The notes: generated by a model from the letters alone, not told the origin. Shown: positions 31,292-40,877, numbered from the stretch's first letter. The stretch is 64,000 nucleotides of DNA from Geobacter sp. SVR (GCF_016865365.1 NZ_AP024469.1:558001-622000), one strand, 5' to 3'. Program-made: numbers and translations.

Positions 31292-32530
31292 CTACCGTTT
31301 GCACTCTCGCGTGTCAGGCAGGAACGCCGTCACGATCCCGAGCAGCGGCAGGTACGCGCACAGCTTGTAGACCCACACGATGCCGTTCGTATCGGCCAGG
31401 TGGCCGAGGCCTGCCGCTCCGATGCCGCCGATTCCGAACATGAGGCCGAACATGAGGCCTGCGACCATGCCAACACGACCGGGAACGGCTTCCTGGGCGT
31501 AGACCACCAGCGCTGCGAAGGCCGACGCCATGACCAGCCCCACCACGATCGCCAGCACAGCCGTCCAGAAGATATTCGCGTGCGGCAGCAGCAAAGCGAA
31601 TGGTGCAACCCCCAGGAATGAAATCCAGATCACTGCCTTGCGCCCGATTCGATCGCCCACCGGGCCGCCTGCAAAGGTCCCCGCAGCCACGGCAGCCAGG
31701 AAGGCGAACAGATAAAGCTGTGAGGTCTGAACGGGAAGCTTGAAACGTTCGATCAGATAGAAGGTGAAGTAGTTGGTGAAGGCCGCGATGTAAACGAACT
31801 TGGCGAACAGCAGAATTGCAATCACCACCACCGCGCGAACGATCTGGTTGTGGCTGAGGTTGGAAACTGCCTGCTTGCCAGCCGTCGCCACATGTACGTG
31901 GGCGTGCTTCAATCTCCAGCCGGTCACGCGGAGTAACACCCAGATTGCCAGCACTGCGACAGGCATGAACCAGCCAATGGCCCGCTGCCCATTGGGGATG
32001 ACAATCGCGGCAGCCATCAAAGGCCCGATCGCAGAGCCGGTATTGCCCCCCACCTGGAAGGTTGACTGCGCCGTGCCGAATCGTCCGCCAGAGGCCATCC
32101 GCGCAACGCGCGAAGCTTCCGGGTGGAACGTGGATGAGCCTACACCGATGAGCGACGACGCTACAAGCAGCATCGGATAGCTGTCGGCGACAGCAAGCAG
32201 TCCGATCCCAACCAGGGTGACCACCATACCCATCGGCAACAGGTAGGGTTTCGGGTGCTTGTCGGTATACAGGCCGATCCACGGTTGCAGCAGTGAGGCC
32301 GTGATTTGATAGACCAGGGCAATCCGGCCGATTTCCGCAAAACTGAGCGAAAATTGGGTCTTCAACATTGGATAGACCGCAGGCAGTACCGCCTGGATCA
32401 AGTCGTTGAGCAGGTGGGCGAAGGCTACCGCGCCCACGGTACGGAGCACAAAATCCTGGGCCTGACTGGCCGATGAAGATTCCCTTGGTGGGGCAGCGGT
32501 GCTGCCAAGGGTAGCAGTGTTGTCTGACAT
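31292..32530 (-). CDS. MFS transporter, fosmidomycin-resistance (Fsr) type
   Basis: 412-aa major facilitator with 12 predicted helices. FAHLLNDLIQAVLPAVYP near the N-terminus, PWIGLYTDKHPKPYLLP and GVGSSTFHPEASRVARMASG are hallmarks of the Fsr/YfnC-like subfamily of exporters. The ATG at 32530 follows ACGAGATTTCT; an ATG 18 bases earlier is in frame. It is the distal gene on the minus strand after panD, separated from it by about 270 bases containing no intact gene. Its codon use looks less biased than that of panBCD to the eye, so lateral acquisition is possible but not measured. Confidence 0.85.
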   Translation of the reverse strand: MSDNTATLGSTAAPPRESSSASQAQDFVLRTVGAVAFAHLLNDLIQAVLPAVYPMLKTQFSLSFAEIGRIALVYQITASLLQPWIGLYTDKHPKPYLLPMGMVVTLVGIGLLAVADSYPMLLVASSLIGVGSSTFHPEASRVARMASGGRFGTAQSTFQVGGNTGSAIGPLMAAAIVIPNGQRAIGWFMPVAVLAIWVLLRVTGWRLKHAHVHVATAGKQAVSNLSHNQIVRAVVVIAILLFAKFVYIAAFTNYFTFYLIERFKLPVQTSQLYLFAFLAAVAAGTFAGGPVGDRIGRKAVIWISFLGVAPFALLLPHANIFWTAVLAIVVGLVMASAFAALVVYAQEAVPGRVGMVAGLMFGLMFGIGGIGAAGLGHLADTNGIVWVYKLCAYLPLLGIVTAFLPDTRECKR

Positions 32531-32800
32531 AGAAATCTCGTTTCGCATTGCTTGGCGCTGTAAGCGACAATCAAACCAGTTCTGGAAGGCGCACAACGCG
32601 GGCGGCTACTGAACGAATCTGTGAACAGCCCGCAGCGGCAGCCAGGATCGCGCGGCGGCATAAACAGCTCGATCACTTCCGGAATGAACTCCCTGTGGGC
32701 CGGAATTCCTGCACCACATCGTTGTATTCCCCGACTTGACCCCACCCCAGCGGGATCACTTACACTTGGCCTGGCGCCGGAAGTCAGTTCCGGTGTGTCG

Positions 32801-33196
32801 TTAGTGCACGCACGTAAGCCGGGCCTGGCCGGCCTCTTCCTTGCGGGTGGGGAGCATACGGTTCTGCTCGTCCACGAAGACCAGCTTGGGCTCGTGCGCA
32901 ATGGCCGCCTCGTTGTCCATATTGACGAAGCTGGCGATGATCACCAGGTCCTTGGGGGCCACCAGCCGGGCAGCAGCACCGTTCAGACAGATCACCCCCG
33001 AGCCCCGCTCACCCTCGATAGCGTAAGTTTCCAGGCGGCTGCCGTTGGTGACGTTCCAGACGGCCACCTTTTCGTACGAGACGATGTCGGCCGCGTCCAT
33101 CAGATCGCGGTCGATGGTGACACTTCCTTCGTAATGCAGATCAGCCCCGGTGACAGTGGCGCGGTGGATCTTGCTCTTCAACATGATTCTTTGCAT
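32801..33196 (-). CDS. panD: Aspartate 1-decarboxylase proenzyme
   Basis: 131-aa pyruvoyl enzyme converting L-aspartate to beta-alanine for pantothenate synthesis. The self-cleavage site Gly24-Ser25 is present (YEGSVTID), giving the pyruvoyl group on Ser25; Lys9 (KSKIHRA) and Asn72-Ala-Ala region (LNGAAARL) are conserved. It follows panC with only two bases between, so panB-panC-panD is one operon on the minus strand. Length fits the family (126-139). Confidence 0.96.
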   Translation of the reverse strand: MQRIMLKSKIHRATVTGADLHYEGSVTIDRDLMDAADIVSYEKVAVWNVTNGSRLETYAIEGERGSGVICLNGAAARLVAPKDLVIIASFVNMDNEAAIAHEPKLVFVDEQNRMLPTRKEEAGQARLTCVH

Positions 33197-33198
33197 GG

Positions 33199-34050
33199 CT
33201 ACAACTCCTTTCCCAACACGGTGTTATCGATAAGACGCGTTTTGCCGATCCTGACCGCCAGTGCCATCAGCGTTCCGTCGGCGGCAGTGAAGGACGGCTC
33301 CAGGGTAGTGCCGTCACGAAATTCAAGATAATCGATTACGGCTGCCGGTTCCGCCTGGATGATGGACAGCGCCGCCTGGTGCAGGCGCCCGGTCGAGCGT
33401 TCGCCGGCGGCGTACTGTTTACGGACCGTGCAGATCGAGCGGTACAGGCACAGGGCGCTCTCGCGTTCCGGCGCGGATAGGTAGGCGTTGCGGGAGCTCA
33501 TGGCCAGGCCGTCCGTTTCCCGGACGATCGGCATGCCTTCGACGAGGACCGGCAGGCTCAGGTCGGCAACCATGCGGGTGATTACCGCCAGCTGCTGGTA
33601 ATCCTTGCGCCCGAACAGCGCCACATCCGGCATGACGATGTTGAACAGCTTGGTCACCACGGTTGCCACGCCATCGAAATGTCCCGGCCGGCTGTCGCCG
33701 CACAGCGGCTGCGACAGCTCCCGTACCGAAATGGAGGTCTGAAAGCCCTGGGGGTACATTTCGGCAGCCTCGGGGGTAAAAACGATATCGACCCCGCACT
33801 CCCGGGCGATGCGGCAGTCCCGCTCCATGTCCCGCGGGTAGCGGTCGAGGTCCTCGTTCTGTCCGAACTGGATCGGGTTGACGAAGATCGACAGTACCAG
33901 CAGGTCCCCTCGTGTACGTCCTTCACACAGGAGCGAGGCATGTCCCTCGTGAAGGAACCCCATGGTGGGGACAAAGGCGATGCGTTTTCCCTCCCGCTTT
34001 GCGGCCAGGGCCAGGGCTTGCATATCTGCTATCGAGTTGATGATGTTCAT
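33199..34050 (-). CDS. panC: Pantothenate synthetase
   Basis: 283-aa ATP-dependent ligase joining pantoate and beta-alanine. The nucleotide motif [11 protein letters not shown] (HIGH-like) is near the N-terminus, with FVNPIQFG, the long active-site segment [16 protein letters not shown], and [15 protein letters not shown] (KMSKS-like). The ATG at 34050 gives the normal family length; the frame is open 32 codons further but those overlap the panB 3' end and carry no family sequence. The ribosome site is weak, which may mean translational coupling to panB. Confidence 0.96.
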   Translation of the reverse strand: MNIINSIADMQALALAAKREGKRIAFVPTMGFLHEGHASLLCEGRTRGDLLVLSIFVNPIQFGQNEDLDRYPRDMERDCRIARECGVDIVFTPEAAEMYPQGFQTSISVRELSQPLCGDSRPGHFDGVATVVTKLFNIVMPDVALFGRKDYQQLAVITRMVADLSLPVLVEGMPIVRETDGLAMSSRNAYLSAPERESALCLYRSICTVRKQYAAGERSTGRLHQAALSIIQAEPAAVIDYLEFRDGTTLEPSFTAADGTLMALAVRIGKTRLIDNTVLGKEL

Positions 34051-34111
34051 GGTCTGGTTAGTTCCGTAAATCCTGCCCCGGCTCCGGTCGATCGGACGGG
34101 AGCACGGCTGT

Positions 34112-34912
34112 TCAGTGGAATGAATGGGTCTCGTCAGGGAATTCACCGTTCCGCACCTCGGCCACGTACTGCCTGACCGCCTCGGAAATTATCGGCCCCA
34201 GCTCGGCGTAGCGTTTGACGAACTTGGGGGAATACTTCTCGCACAGGCCGAGGATGTCGTGGATCACCAGCACTTGGCCGTCGCAGGAGGGACCCGCGCC
34301 GATCCCGATGGTGGGAATCGACAGCTCGGCGGTAATACGGGCTGCCAGCTTGGCAGGAATGCCTTCCAGCACGATGGCGAAAGCGCCCGCCTCCTGGACC
34401 GCCAAGGCGTCCTCCAGAATCCGGTCGGCCTGGTCCTTGCGTCCCTGCACCTTGTAGCCCCCCATACGGTGAACCGACTGGGGGGTCAGGCCGACATGCC
34501 CCATGACCGGGATGTCGAACGAGGTAATGGCCCTGATGACGGGAGCCATGGCAACGCCCCCCTCGATCTTGACCGCTTCGGCGCCCCCCTCCTTGATCAT
34601 CCGGCCGCTGTTGCGGCAGGCTTCTTCGATGCTCACCTGGCACGACATGAAAGGCATGTCCGCCACCACCAGGGCACGGGGCTGGGCGCGGGTCACCGCT
34701 TTGACGTGATACACCATCTCGTCCATCGTGACCGGCAGGGTGGTATCGTGACCGGCCACCACCACTCCGGCCGAATCACCCACCAGTATGACATCCACTC
34801 CACCGTGATCCACCAGCCGGGCAAAGGGAAAGTCGTAGGCGGTCAGCACCGCGATGCGGCGTCCTTCCTGCTTCATGGACAGAATGTCCGGTATGGTTGC
34901 CTTCTTGCGCAT
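34112..34912 (-). CDS. panB: 3-methyl-2-oxobutanoate hydroxymethyltransferase
   Basis: 266-aa first enzyme of the pantoate branch, transferring a hydroxymethyl group from methylene-THF to alpha-ketoisovalerate. Family motifs: [35 protein letters not shown] (metal-binding Asp), [29 protein letters not shown], and [14 protein letters not shown]. The ATG at 34912 has AGGAGA 4-5 bases upstream. It heads the panBCD operon behind a structured leader with an intrinsic terminator (35039-35230). Confidence 0.96.
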   Translation of the reverse strand: MRKKATIPDILSMKQEGRRIAVLTAYDFPFARLVDHGGVDVILVGDSAGVVVAGHDTTLPVTMDEMVYHVKAVTRAQPRALVVADMPFMSCQVSIEEACRNSGRMIKEGGAEAVKIEGGVAMAPVIRAITSFDIPVMGHVGLTPQSVHRMGGYKVQGRKDQADRILEDALAVQEAGAFAIVLEGIPAKLAARITAELSIPTIGIGAGPSCDGQVLVIHDILGLCEKYSPKFVKRYAELGPIISEAVRQYVAEVRNGEFPDETHSFH

Positions 34913-35038
34913 CTGCTCTCCTGTTTCAGGGGAATGAGGAGCTTTTTGTCCTGGCAAGGAACGTGGAGATTGTGCTGAGAAATTACGCCGCACAAAGCAA
35001 TCCGACACGCGACACCGCCAGGGCGAAAAGACTATTCC

Positions 35039-35067
35039 AAAAACAAAAAACGCGCCGGAGGGCGCGT
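35039..35067 (-). terminator. Intrinsic terminator in the panB leader (possible attenuator)
   Basis: On the minus strand, stem ACGCGCC-CTCC-GGCGCGT is followed at once by TTTTTTGTTTTT. It lies about 127 bases upstream of the panB start and downstream of a structured stretch, with no gene between it and the preceding terminator, so it fits a leader terminator. Confidence 0.75.
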
Positions 35068-35229
35068 AGACGGATAGCAACGGCAGCTTTAGCCACCATA
35101 TGCTTGGTAGGTATCCCGTCCGTCCCGGTTCGCCATCGAATCCGTGCGGTATGTGTCAGTCTCTGTCCGTCAGATGCCGATCGGGTCCCTAACGGGTAGC
35201 CGTCGCTGAGCGGAAAGTGACTGTATAGC
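35068..35229 (-). promoter_or_regulatory. Structured leader of panBCD (candidate pan RNA motif)
   Basis: About 160 bases between two terminators on the minus strand with no open frame of interest. Read on the minus strand it can form several hairpins: one pairs CCGTTAG with CTGACGG (35147-35189 region), and another is CGG-A-TTCG-ATGG-CGAA-CCG, a stem with a single bulged A. Bulged adenosines in hairpins upstream of panB are the hallmark of the published pan RNA motif, which is known in deltaproteobacteria. The match is by eye and not by covariance model, so the identification is tentative. Confidence 0.45.
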
Positions 35230-35275
35230 AAAAAGCGCAGCACGATACCAGAAAAATCTGTGGTCCGATGCTGCG
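35230..35275 (-). terminator. Intrinsic terminator of the PilZ-MCP operon
   Basis: On the minus strand a long hairpin GCGCAGCA ... TGCTGCGC (35235-35275), with further inner pairing, is followed by TTTTTG. It begins 14 bases after the MCP stop codon. Confidence 0.75.
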
Positions 35276-35288
35276 CCCTTGTGGTCTG

Positions 35289-37265
35289 TCAGATCTGGCA
35301 GGTCAGGCTTTTCATCGATTCCAGTTCCTGTACGACCTCGGCGCTCTGTCTGCGGCGCTGCTCCATGTTGTCGAACATTTCCGTGACCATCGCACTGACC
35401 GATTCCACGGTACCGCTGATCTGGCGGCCGTCGTCCACCTGGCGGGCCGTGGACTTGACCATTTCGTGCGCCATGTCCTTGATGGTTTCGATCGAGCGGG
35501 CGATGCTGCGGGTGGCCTTGGCCTGGTCCGCAGAAGCGGCGAAGATCTGGGAGGTCATGGAGCTGATATCCTCCATGGAGCGCGCCACGACCTGCACGCT
35601 GGTGACCTGCTCCTCGGTGGCCTGCTTGATCTGCTGGGTCATGTCCATGGAGCGCACCGAGCGGTCGTAGATCGCCCGGAGGCTTTCGCCGGTGGAATGC
35701 CCCAGGTCCACCCCGCGCTGGACCAGGTTTTTGCTGATGGTGATGTTGCTGGCGGCGGTCCTGGATTCGGTCATGATCTCTTCGATGATGCCGGTGATCT
35801 CGCCAGTGGAATGGCCGGTCTGCAGCGACAGGTTGCGGATCTCGTCGGCCACCACGCCGAAGCTCTTGCCGTATTCGCCGGCCTGGGCCGCGATGATCGA
35901 GGCATTCAGGGCCAGCAGATTGGTGCGTTTGGTGATGTCGTTGATGACGCTGACGATATTTTCGATGCGGGTGCTGTTCTCTGCCAGCCGTTTGATGGCG
36001 GCGTAGGACTGCTCGACCGAGGACTGAATCTCGGCCAGGGAGTTGATCGTCTCGCTGACGACGGCAATACTCTCGTCGGCCTGGGACTTGACCTGGCTGG
36101 AAACTTCGTGGGAAACGGCCGCATTCTGCTCGACATTGCTGATGGTGCTGTTGATCTGCTCCATGGCGGCGGCCGACTGGTGCACGATCCCGGCCAGATG
36201 GTCGAGATTGCGGGTAACCTGTTCGATGGCCACCGAGATTTCGTTGACCGCGGTGCTGGTCTCATCCACCGAGGCCATGACCCCTTCGGAAGCGGATGCG
36301 ATGATGGAGCTGCCATCGGCCACCGAATGGACATTTTCCTTCAGGTTCTGGACGTTGCGGGAATACTGTTCGCGGCTGCCGAGCAGGAAGGTGAAGGAAC
36401 TTTCCATCTCGCTGGTGAGCGTATCGATCGAGGTCAGCAGGTTGATGCGGGTAATGGCCGAGGCAACCTGGTCGGCAAACAGCATGATCGTATCCACGTC
36501 CGAATCGTTCAGGGCGCGCTTGCTGGCCTTGTTGTCGATGGCAAAGGCGCCGATGGCCTCCCCCTTGACCACGATGGGGCAGACGATGAAGCTGCGGGAA
36601 CGCAGCGGCGCCAGGTTGTTGTACGGCGGCTGCAGGTGGAAGTCCGGCGAATAGCGGGAGATGTCGTCGATCAGGTAAACCTTTTTGTCGACAAAGCACT
36701 TGTAGATGACGCCGATGGTCGGATCGAGCGGCATGGTAACGTCATCGACGTCGAAATCATCGGTGCCGGCGGCGGTGACGAAACGGAGGGTGCGCCCGTC
36801 CTGGGACATCAGGATGTTGACCCGCTCGTATCCCAGGACTTCGTGGAGCCCCTCGGCGCACAGGAGCAGGATCTCCTCCAGGTTGAGCGACATCTGGATC
36901 TTGCTGCTGATGTGGTGGAAGTTTTTGATGTTGCTGTCGAGCACCCGGTAGCGGTTCTCGAAGATTTCCTTCTGGGAGGCCACTTCCCTGTGCAGGACAT
37001 CCAGTTCGGTGGCGCGTTCCTGCAGCTCGTCGCCATTCTTCCCGATCAGGTAGCCCAGGCAGGCCAGCACAATGGCGGTACCGGCCCCCATGTAGGTGTA
37101 CATGAGAAAATGCTCGGAGTCCTTGAACAGATCGCCGATGATCTGCCCGAAGAAGCCCTGCCTGCTATCATAGAAGAAGGCCAGCCGAATGGCGATCCAT
37201 CCGATCGGCGCGCTGATGCCGAGCAGGAAACCCGATATGGAAAACAGTGTCGAGTGCTTCTTCAT
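35289..37265 (-). CDS. GAF-containing methyl-accepting chemotaxis protein
   Basis: 658-aa membrane receptor. Two membrane helices (about 7-31 and 56-78) enclose only a short periplasmic loop, so sensing is probably intracellular through the GAF domain (about 110-270: [31 protein letters not shown]). The signalling domain has the conserved hairpin tip region [26 protein letters not shown], slightly diverged from the usual [17 protein letters not shown]. There is no HAMP domain. The ATG at 37265 has AAGGA 8 bases upstream; an ATG at 37280 overlaps the PilZ stop as ATGA. Either way it is coupled to the PilZ gene upstream, suggesting c-di-GMP input to a chemosensory pathway. Confidence 0.9.
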   Translation of the reverse strand: MKKHSTLFSISGFLLGISAPIGWIAIRLAFFYDSRQGFFGQIIGDLFKDSEHFLMYTYMGAGTAIVLACLGYLIGKNGDELQERATELDVLHREVASQKEIFENRYRVLDSNIKNFHHISSKIQMSLNLEEILLLCAEGLHEVLGYERVNILMSQDGRTLRFVTAAGTDDFDVDDVTMPLDPTIGVIYKCFVDKKVYLIDDISRYSPDFHLQPPYNNLAPLRSRSFIVCPIVVKGEAIGAFAIDNKASKRALNDSDVDTIMLFADQVASAITRINLLTSIDTLTSEMESSFTFLLGSREQYSRNVQNLKENVHSVADGSSIIASASEGVMASVDETSTAVNEISVAIEQVTRNLDHLAGIVHQSAAAMEQINSTISNVEQNAAVSHEVSSQVKSQADESIAVVSETINSLAEIQSSVEQSYAAIKRLAENSTRIENIVSVINDITKRTNLLALNASIIAAQAGEYGKSFGVVADEIRNLSLQTGHSTGEITGIIEEIMTESRTAASNITISKNLVQRGVDLGHSTGESLRAIYDRSVRSMDMTQQIKQATEEQVTSVQVVARSMEDISSMTSQIFAASADQAKATRSIARSIETIKDMAHEMVKSTARQVDDGRQISGTVESVSAMVTEMFDNMEQRRRQSAEVVQELESMKSLTCQI

Positions 37266-37276
37266 GCGGCCATCCT

Positions 37277-37669
37277 TCATGCGCGCAGGTCATTCCCTAC
37301 CGTGTCGGCTATCTTCTCGTCGATGGAATTGTAGATTTCTTCCATCACCTTTTCGGAGTCGACCATGTTATAGGCAATGATGTTCTTCAGGTGGGTATAG
37401 GAGTCCAGGTCGATCTTTTCGAAGGTGAAGGCAAGACCCTCGTCGGTGATCCGGCCAACCTTGCCGCTGAAGGCGATCGAAATTTCCGGGCTGGAGCCGG
37501 CCAGCGCGATGGTTATTTCGACCTGCTGTCCCACCGGCAGCTGCTCGGTCGTGGCCAGGAACAAGCCGTTCATGCTGAGGTTCTCCACACTGCCGTTGAA
37601 CTGCCGGTCGGCGGTCTGAATGGTTGCCTTCACGTTGAAAGGGACTCGCGAAAATTTTCTGGTGGTCAT
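37277..37669 (-). CDS. PilZ domain protein
   Basis: 130-aa single-domain c-di-GMP binding protein. The PilZ signature is complete: R4-K-F-S-R8 (RxxxR) at the N-terminus and NLSMNGLFL, a (D/N)hSxxG motif, about 25 residues later. A C-terminal helix ([19 protein letters not shown]) follows the barrel. GGAGT precedes the ATG at 37669; the frame opens 14 codons earlier without a ribosome site. The gene immediately precedes and slightly overlaps the MCP gene, so the two proteins probably act together. Confidence 0.88.
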   Translation of the reverse strand: MTTRKFSRVPFNVKATIQTADRQFNGSVENLSMNGLFLATTEQLPVGQQVEITIALAGSSPEISIAFSGKVGRITDEGLAFTFEKIDLDSYTHLKNIIAYNMVDSEKVMEEIYNSIDEKIADTVGNDLRA

Positions 37670-37741
37670 GTACAACTCCTCATGCCCGGTTTTAATGGTT
37701 GAATCATGCATGTGCCGTTTTGCCGGCCAGGGGCGTTGCTC

Positions 37742-38725
37742 CTAGGCCCGACCTGCCGAGCCGAGCACCGCCTCGTTTTTGTGTTTTATCAGTTTGATCA
37801 GTTCCTTGCGGGCCTCGCCCAGGTACTTGCGCGGGTCGAATTCCTTGGGGTCCTTGGCGAAATATTCGCGGACCTTGGCCGTCACGGCCAGGCGGCCGTC
37901 GGAATCGATGTTGATCTTGCAGACGGCGCTGGCAGCGGCCTGGCGTAGCTGTTCTTCCGGAACCCCCACGGCGCCGTCCATCTTGCCGCCGTGGGCGTTG
38001 ATCAGTTCCACGTACTCCTGAAGTACGGACGAGGCACCATGCAGCACGATCGGGAAGCCGGGGATGCGTTTTTCGCACTCGGTCAGAATGTCGAAGCGCA
38101 GGGGAGGCACCGATTCGCCCGGCTTCAGCTTGAACTTGTAGGCGCCGTGGCTGGTACCGATCGAGATGGCCAGCGAATCCACGCCGGTCTTCTTGACGAA
38201 GTCCTCAACCTCTTCAGGCTTGGTGTAGGTGGAGTGTTCGGCCGAAACCTCGTCCTCGATGCCGGCCAGAACACCCAGTTCACCTTCCACCGTGACGTTG
38301 TGCTGGCGGGCATATTCGACCACCCGCTTGGTCAGCGCCACATTCTCGTCGTAGGGGAGGTGCGATCCGTCGATCATGACCGAGGAGAAGCCGCTGTCGA
38401 TGCAGGAGACGCACAGCTCGTAGGAGTCGCCGTGGTCAAGATGCAGGCAGATGGGGATGTTGGAGCCCATTTCGCGGGCCATTTTGACGGCGCCCATGGC
38501 CATGAAGCGCAGCATGGTTTCGTTGGCGTAGCTGCGGGCCCCTTTGGAGACCTGGATGATGACCGGCGAATTGGTTTCGACGCAGGCGGTGACAATGGCC
38601 TGGAGCTGCTCGAGGTTGTTGAAGTTGTAGGCGGGAATGGCATACTTGCCCGCCATGGCCTTGGCAAACATCTCTTTGGTGTTGACCAGCCCCAGCTCGC
38701 TGTAATGCACCTTCTGCTTTTCCAT
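37742..38725 (-). CDS. fba: Class II fructose-bisphosphate aldolase
   Basis: 327-aa zinc aldolase cleaving or forming fructose-1,6-bisphosphate in glycolysis/gluconeogenesis. Visible: AIPAYNFNNLEQLQAIV (N-terminal), HLDHGDSYE (metal-ligand His and catalytic Asp), GELGVLAGIEDEV, SIGTSHGAYK (second His ligand), VLHGASS (third His) and INIDSDGRLA (phosphate site). The ATG at 38725 has GGGAGGGAG just upstream. The length and the VSAEHSTYTKPEE insertion fit the shorter class IIB-like forms used by many deltaproteobacteria. Gluconeogenic use is likely in an acetate/propionate-type metabolism, by inference. Confidence 0.95.
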   Translation of the reverse strand: MEKQKVHYSELGLVNTKEMFAKAMAGKYAIPAYNFNNLEQLQAIVTACVETNSPVIIQVSKGARSYANETMLRFMAMGAVKMAREMGSNIPICLHLDHGDSYELCVSCIDSGFSSVMIDGSHLPYDENVALTKRVVEYARQHNVTVEGELGVLAGIEDEVSAEHSTYTKPEEVEDFVKKTGVDSLAISIGTSHGAYKFKLKPGESVPPLRFDILTECEKRIPGFPIVLHGASSVLQEYVELINAHGGKMDGAVGVPEEQLRQAAASAVCKINIDSDGRLAVTAKVREYFAKDPKEFDPRKYLGEARKELIKLIKHKNEAVLGSAGRA

Positions 38726-38797
38726 TGCTCCCTCCCGTGGTGTCGTCTGTATTGGTGTCGCGAAATGCCGCTGGCGACCCTTCGCGCCGTAAGCCAT

Positions 38798-38845
38798 ATG
38801 GTATACAATTCTATCATAAATACCATGTAAGTAAGGCTGAATCAA
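38798..38845 (-). promoter_or_regulatory. Candidate fba promoter with overlapping operator-like inverted repeat
   Basis: On the minus strand TTGATT (38840-38845) and TATTTA (38817-38822) are 17 bases apart. An inverted repeat ATGGTAT ... ATACCAT (38798-38804 and 38820-38826) overlaps the -10 and start region. Its left arm sits in TTGTATACCA, which resembles GntR-type operators. No regulator gene is nearby. Confidence 0.35.
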
Positions 38846-38918
38846 GGAGTAACAGCAGACTTCCCTGTTGCCAGCGGTGGTCACAGTCGCCTATAATGGG
38901 CCTCCGGAGACCGCCAGC

Positions 38919-39956
38919 ATGCCTGAGAAAATCACATTCAACCCCGACCTGCTTGACAGCCACTGCATCATCGACGTCCGCTCCCCATTGGAGTTTGCCG
39001 AGGACCACCTGCCGGGAGCCCACAACGTCCCGATCCTGACGGATGCGGAGCGGGCGGAAATCGGCACGATCCATAAACAGATCGGGCCCCGCGAAGCACG
39101 GGTGCGCGGCCTGGAGCTGACCTGCGGCCGGTTTGCCGCCATGGTCGGAGAGATCACCGCCCTGGCGGCCGGCCGGACGGTACTGGTGTACTGCTGGCGC
39201 GGTGGACTGCGCAGCCTGTCAATGGCGATCCTGCTGGAAATGACCGGTTACCCGGTGCAGCAGCTCAGGGGGGGGTACAAGGCCTTTCGTGCGCGGGTTC
39301 TCGACTATTTCGAGGAATTCGTTCCGCCGGCACCGCTGGTGGTGATCCACGGCATGACCGGCACCGGCAAGACCACCTTCATCAACGGCCTCGACCGGCA
39401 GCGCTGGACCACCATCGACCTGGAGGGGCTGGCCTGCCACCGCGGGTCTGCCTTTGGCGCGGTCGGACTGGATCAGGCGCTCAGCCAGAAACGCTTTGAC
39501 ACCCTGTTGTGGGATGCCTTCCGGCAGGCGCCGCTAGGACGGACAATCGTGCTGGAGGGGGAGAGCCAGCGCATCGGCAAGATTTCGCTGCCGGGCAATC
39601 TCTATGCCGTCATGGCCGCCAGTTGCAAGGTCTGGTGCAGCGCATCGCTGGAAACCCGCGTCCGACGGCTGGCCGAGGAGTACGCCCGCACGGAGTACCG
39701 CGAAGCAATGGCGGCCGCCCTGGAGCGCATCAGAAAGAAGCTGGGGGGGCAGCGCCACGCCGAACTGGCGGGGATGCTGGAGGCCTGGGATGTGGCAGGC
39801 CTCGCCAGGGGCTTGATCGAGCAGTATTACGACAAGCTGTATTACCGGCACCGCCCCTGGACGCCCGATATTGAGCTCGACCTGGAGGAATTCGGCCTTG
39901 CAGAGGAACGCCTGGCGGAGTTTCTGATGCAGGAAGGGGTGAATAAGTCGGTTTAA
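38919..39956 (+). CDS. mnmH: tRNA 2-selenouridine synthase
   Basis: 345-aa enzyme (also SelU/YbbB) that geranylates and then selenates 2-thiouridine at wobble position 34 of certain tRNAs, using selenophosphate. The N-terminal rhodanese domain has IDVRSPLEFAEDHLPGA and the catalytic loop VLVYCWRGGLRS with its Cys. The C-terminal P-loop domain has IHGMTGTGKTTFI (Walker A) and the acceptor-end motif LEGESQRIGKI. The ATG at 38919 follows CGGAGA. Divergent from fba. selD is not in the window, but the enzyme implies that selenophosphate is available. Confidence 0.92.
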   Translation: MPEKITFNPDLLDSHCIIDVRSPLEFAEDHLPGAHNVPILTDAERAEIGTIHKQIGPREARVRGLELTCGRFAAMVGEITALAAGRTVLVYCWRGGLRSLSMAILLEMTGYPVQQLRGGYKAFRARVLDYFEEFVPPAPLVVIHGMTGTGKTTFINGLDRQRWTTIDLEGLACHRGSAFGAVGLDQALSQKRFDTLLWDAFRQAPLGRTIVLEGESQRIGKISLPGNLYAVMAASCKVWCSASLETRVRRLAEEYARTEYREAMAAALERIRKKLGGQRHAELAGMLEAWDVAGLARGLIEQYYDKLYYRHRPWTPDIELDLEEFGLAEERLAEFLMQEGVNKSV

Positions 39957-40021
39957 AAAAGTGTTTTGCCAAAAGAAAGTTTGACGTATGATACGCGATC
40001 ATCGTTTCAGGGAGGTGAGGC

Positions 40022-40714
40022 ATGGTCGGATATCCCTACGAGGCTCATCTGGTGCTTCGGCTGTTGTTGGCGGTACTGTGCGGGGCGGTTCTGGGGTATG
40101 AGCGGGAGCGCCACGGAAGAAGCGCCGGATTGCGGACCAACCTGCTGGTGTGTGTCGGGGCCGCGCTGATGATGATCGTGTCCAAGTACTTCTACTTCAA
40201 GCCGGGCGAATTCACCGGCAACATCACTACCGCCCTCGATCCCTCGCGTATCGCCGCCCAAATCGTCACTGGCATCGGTTTTCTCGGCGCAGGTGTCATC
40301 ATCAAGGAGCGGGGGAGCATACGGGGGCTGACCACTGCCGCGACCTTGTGGTACAACGCCGGAGTGGGCATGGCCTGCGGGGCCGGGATGATCATCCTGC
40401 CGATCGTCTGCACCCTGATCGGCCTGGCCTCACTGACGGCGCTGAAACGTGTGGAAAGCCGGATACCCCGGGATAGCTACAAGGTGGTCCACGTGGAATG
40501 CGAGGGGCTGGGGGAGCAGGCGCTGCTGGAGCTGAAGGAGTATTTTACGGATCGTCATATCCATATCGTTACTATGAACTTCAGCCAGCATATCAAGGAA
40601 ACCACGACCAATTACGAATTCGTGGTCAAGGGCAACTGGAACGACAACGAGTTGCTGTCTCACATCAGCCAGTTGTCGAACTTCGAATTCGTCAGCCAGA
40701 CACGGCTGAGTTGA
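40022..40714 (+). CDS. MgtC/SapB family membrane protein
   Basis: 230-aa protein with four to five N-terminal membrane helices and a cytoplasmic C-terminal domain (about 150-230, ACT-like: KVVHVECEGLGEQALLELKEYF). MgtC motifs are clear: GAVLGYERERHGRSAGLRTN and GIGFLGAGVIIKERGSIRGLTTAA. Family members are linked to growth at low magnesium and to modulation of membrane ATP synthase; the role here is unknown. GGGAGGTGAGGC precedes the ATG. A possible promoter (TTTGCC, 16 bases, TATGAT at 39987-39992) precedes it and a good terminator follows, so it is probably monocistronic. Confidence 0.9.
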   Translation: MVGYPYEAHLVLRLLLAVLCGAVLGYERERHGRSAGLRTNLLVCVGAALMMIVSKYFYFKPGEFTGNITTALDPSRIAAQIVTGIGFLGAGVIIKERGSIRGLTTAATLWYNAGVGMACGAGMIILPIVCTLIGLASLTALKRVESRIPRDSYKVVHVECEGLGEQALLELKEYFTDRHIHIVTMNFSQHIKETTTNYEFVVKGNWNDNELLSHISQLSNFEFVSQTRLS

Positions 40715-40772
40715 GCCCGCTTTCTCAGAGGGAAGGTACGGGCGCGCCAGGCAGGAGAATCCGAACAAAACG

Positions 40773-40810
40773 AGGGGGTAGCCGATGTGGCTACCCCTCT
40801 TCTTTTTTTT
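40773..40810 (+). terminator. Intrinsic terminator after the MgtC-family gene
   Basis: Stem AGGGGGTAGCC / GGCTACCCCT with a 5-base loop, followed by CTTCTTTTTTTT. Confidence 0.8.
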
Positions 40811-40877
40811 CTGCAACTTCCGCTACCTATTGGAATTGTGATCCGGGTGATTAATAAGCGAATAGGGGCATTCCCAA

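Noticed and set aside
35268-37334. 688-codon plus-strand frame over the MCP gene
   Set aside because: Repetitive Asp/Gly/His-rich translation with no motif; the minus-strand MCP has complete domain structure.
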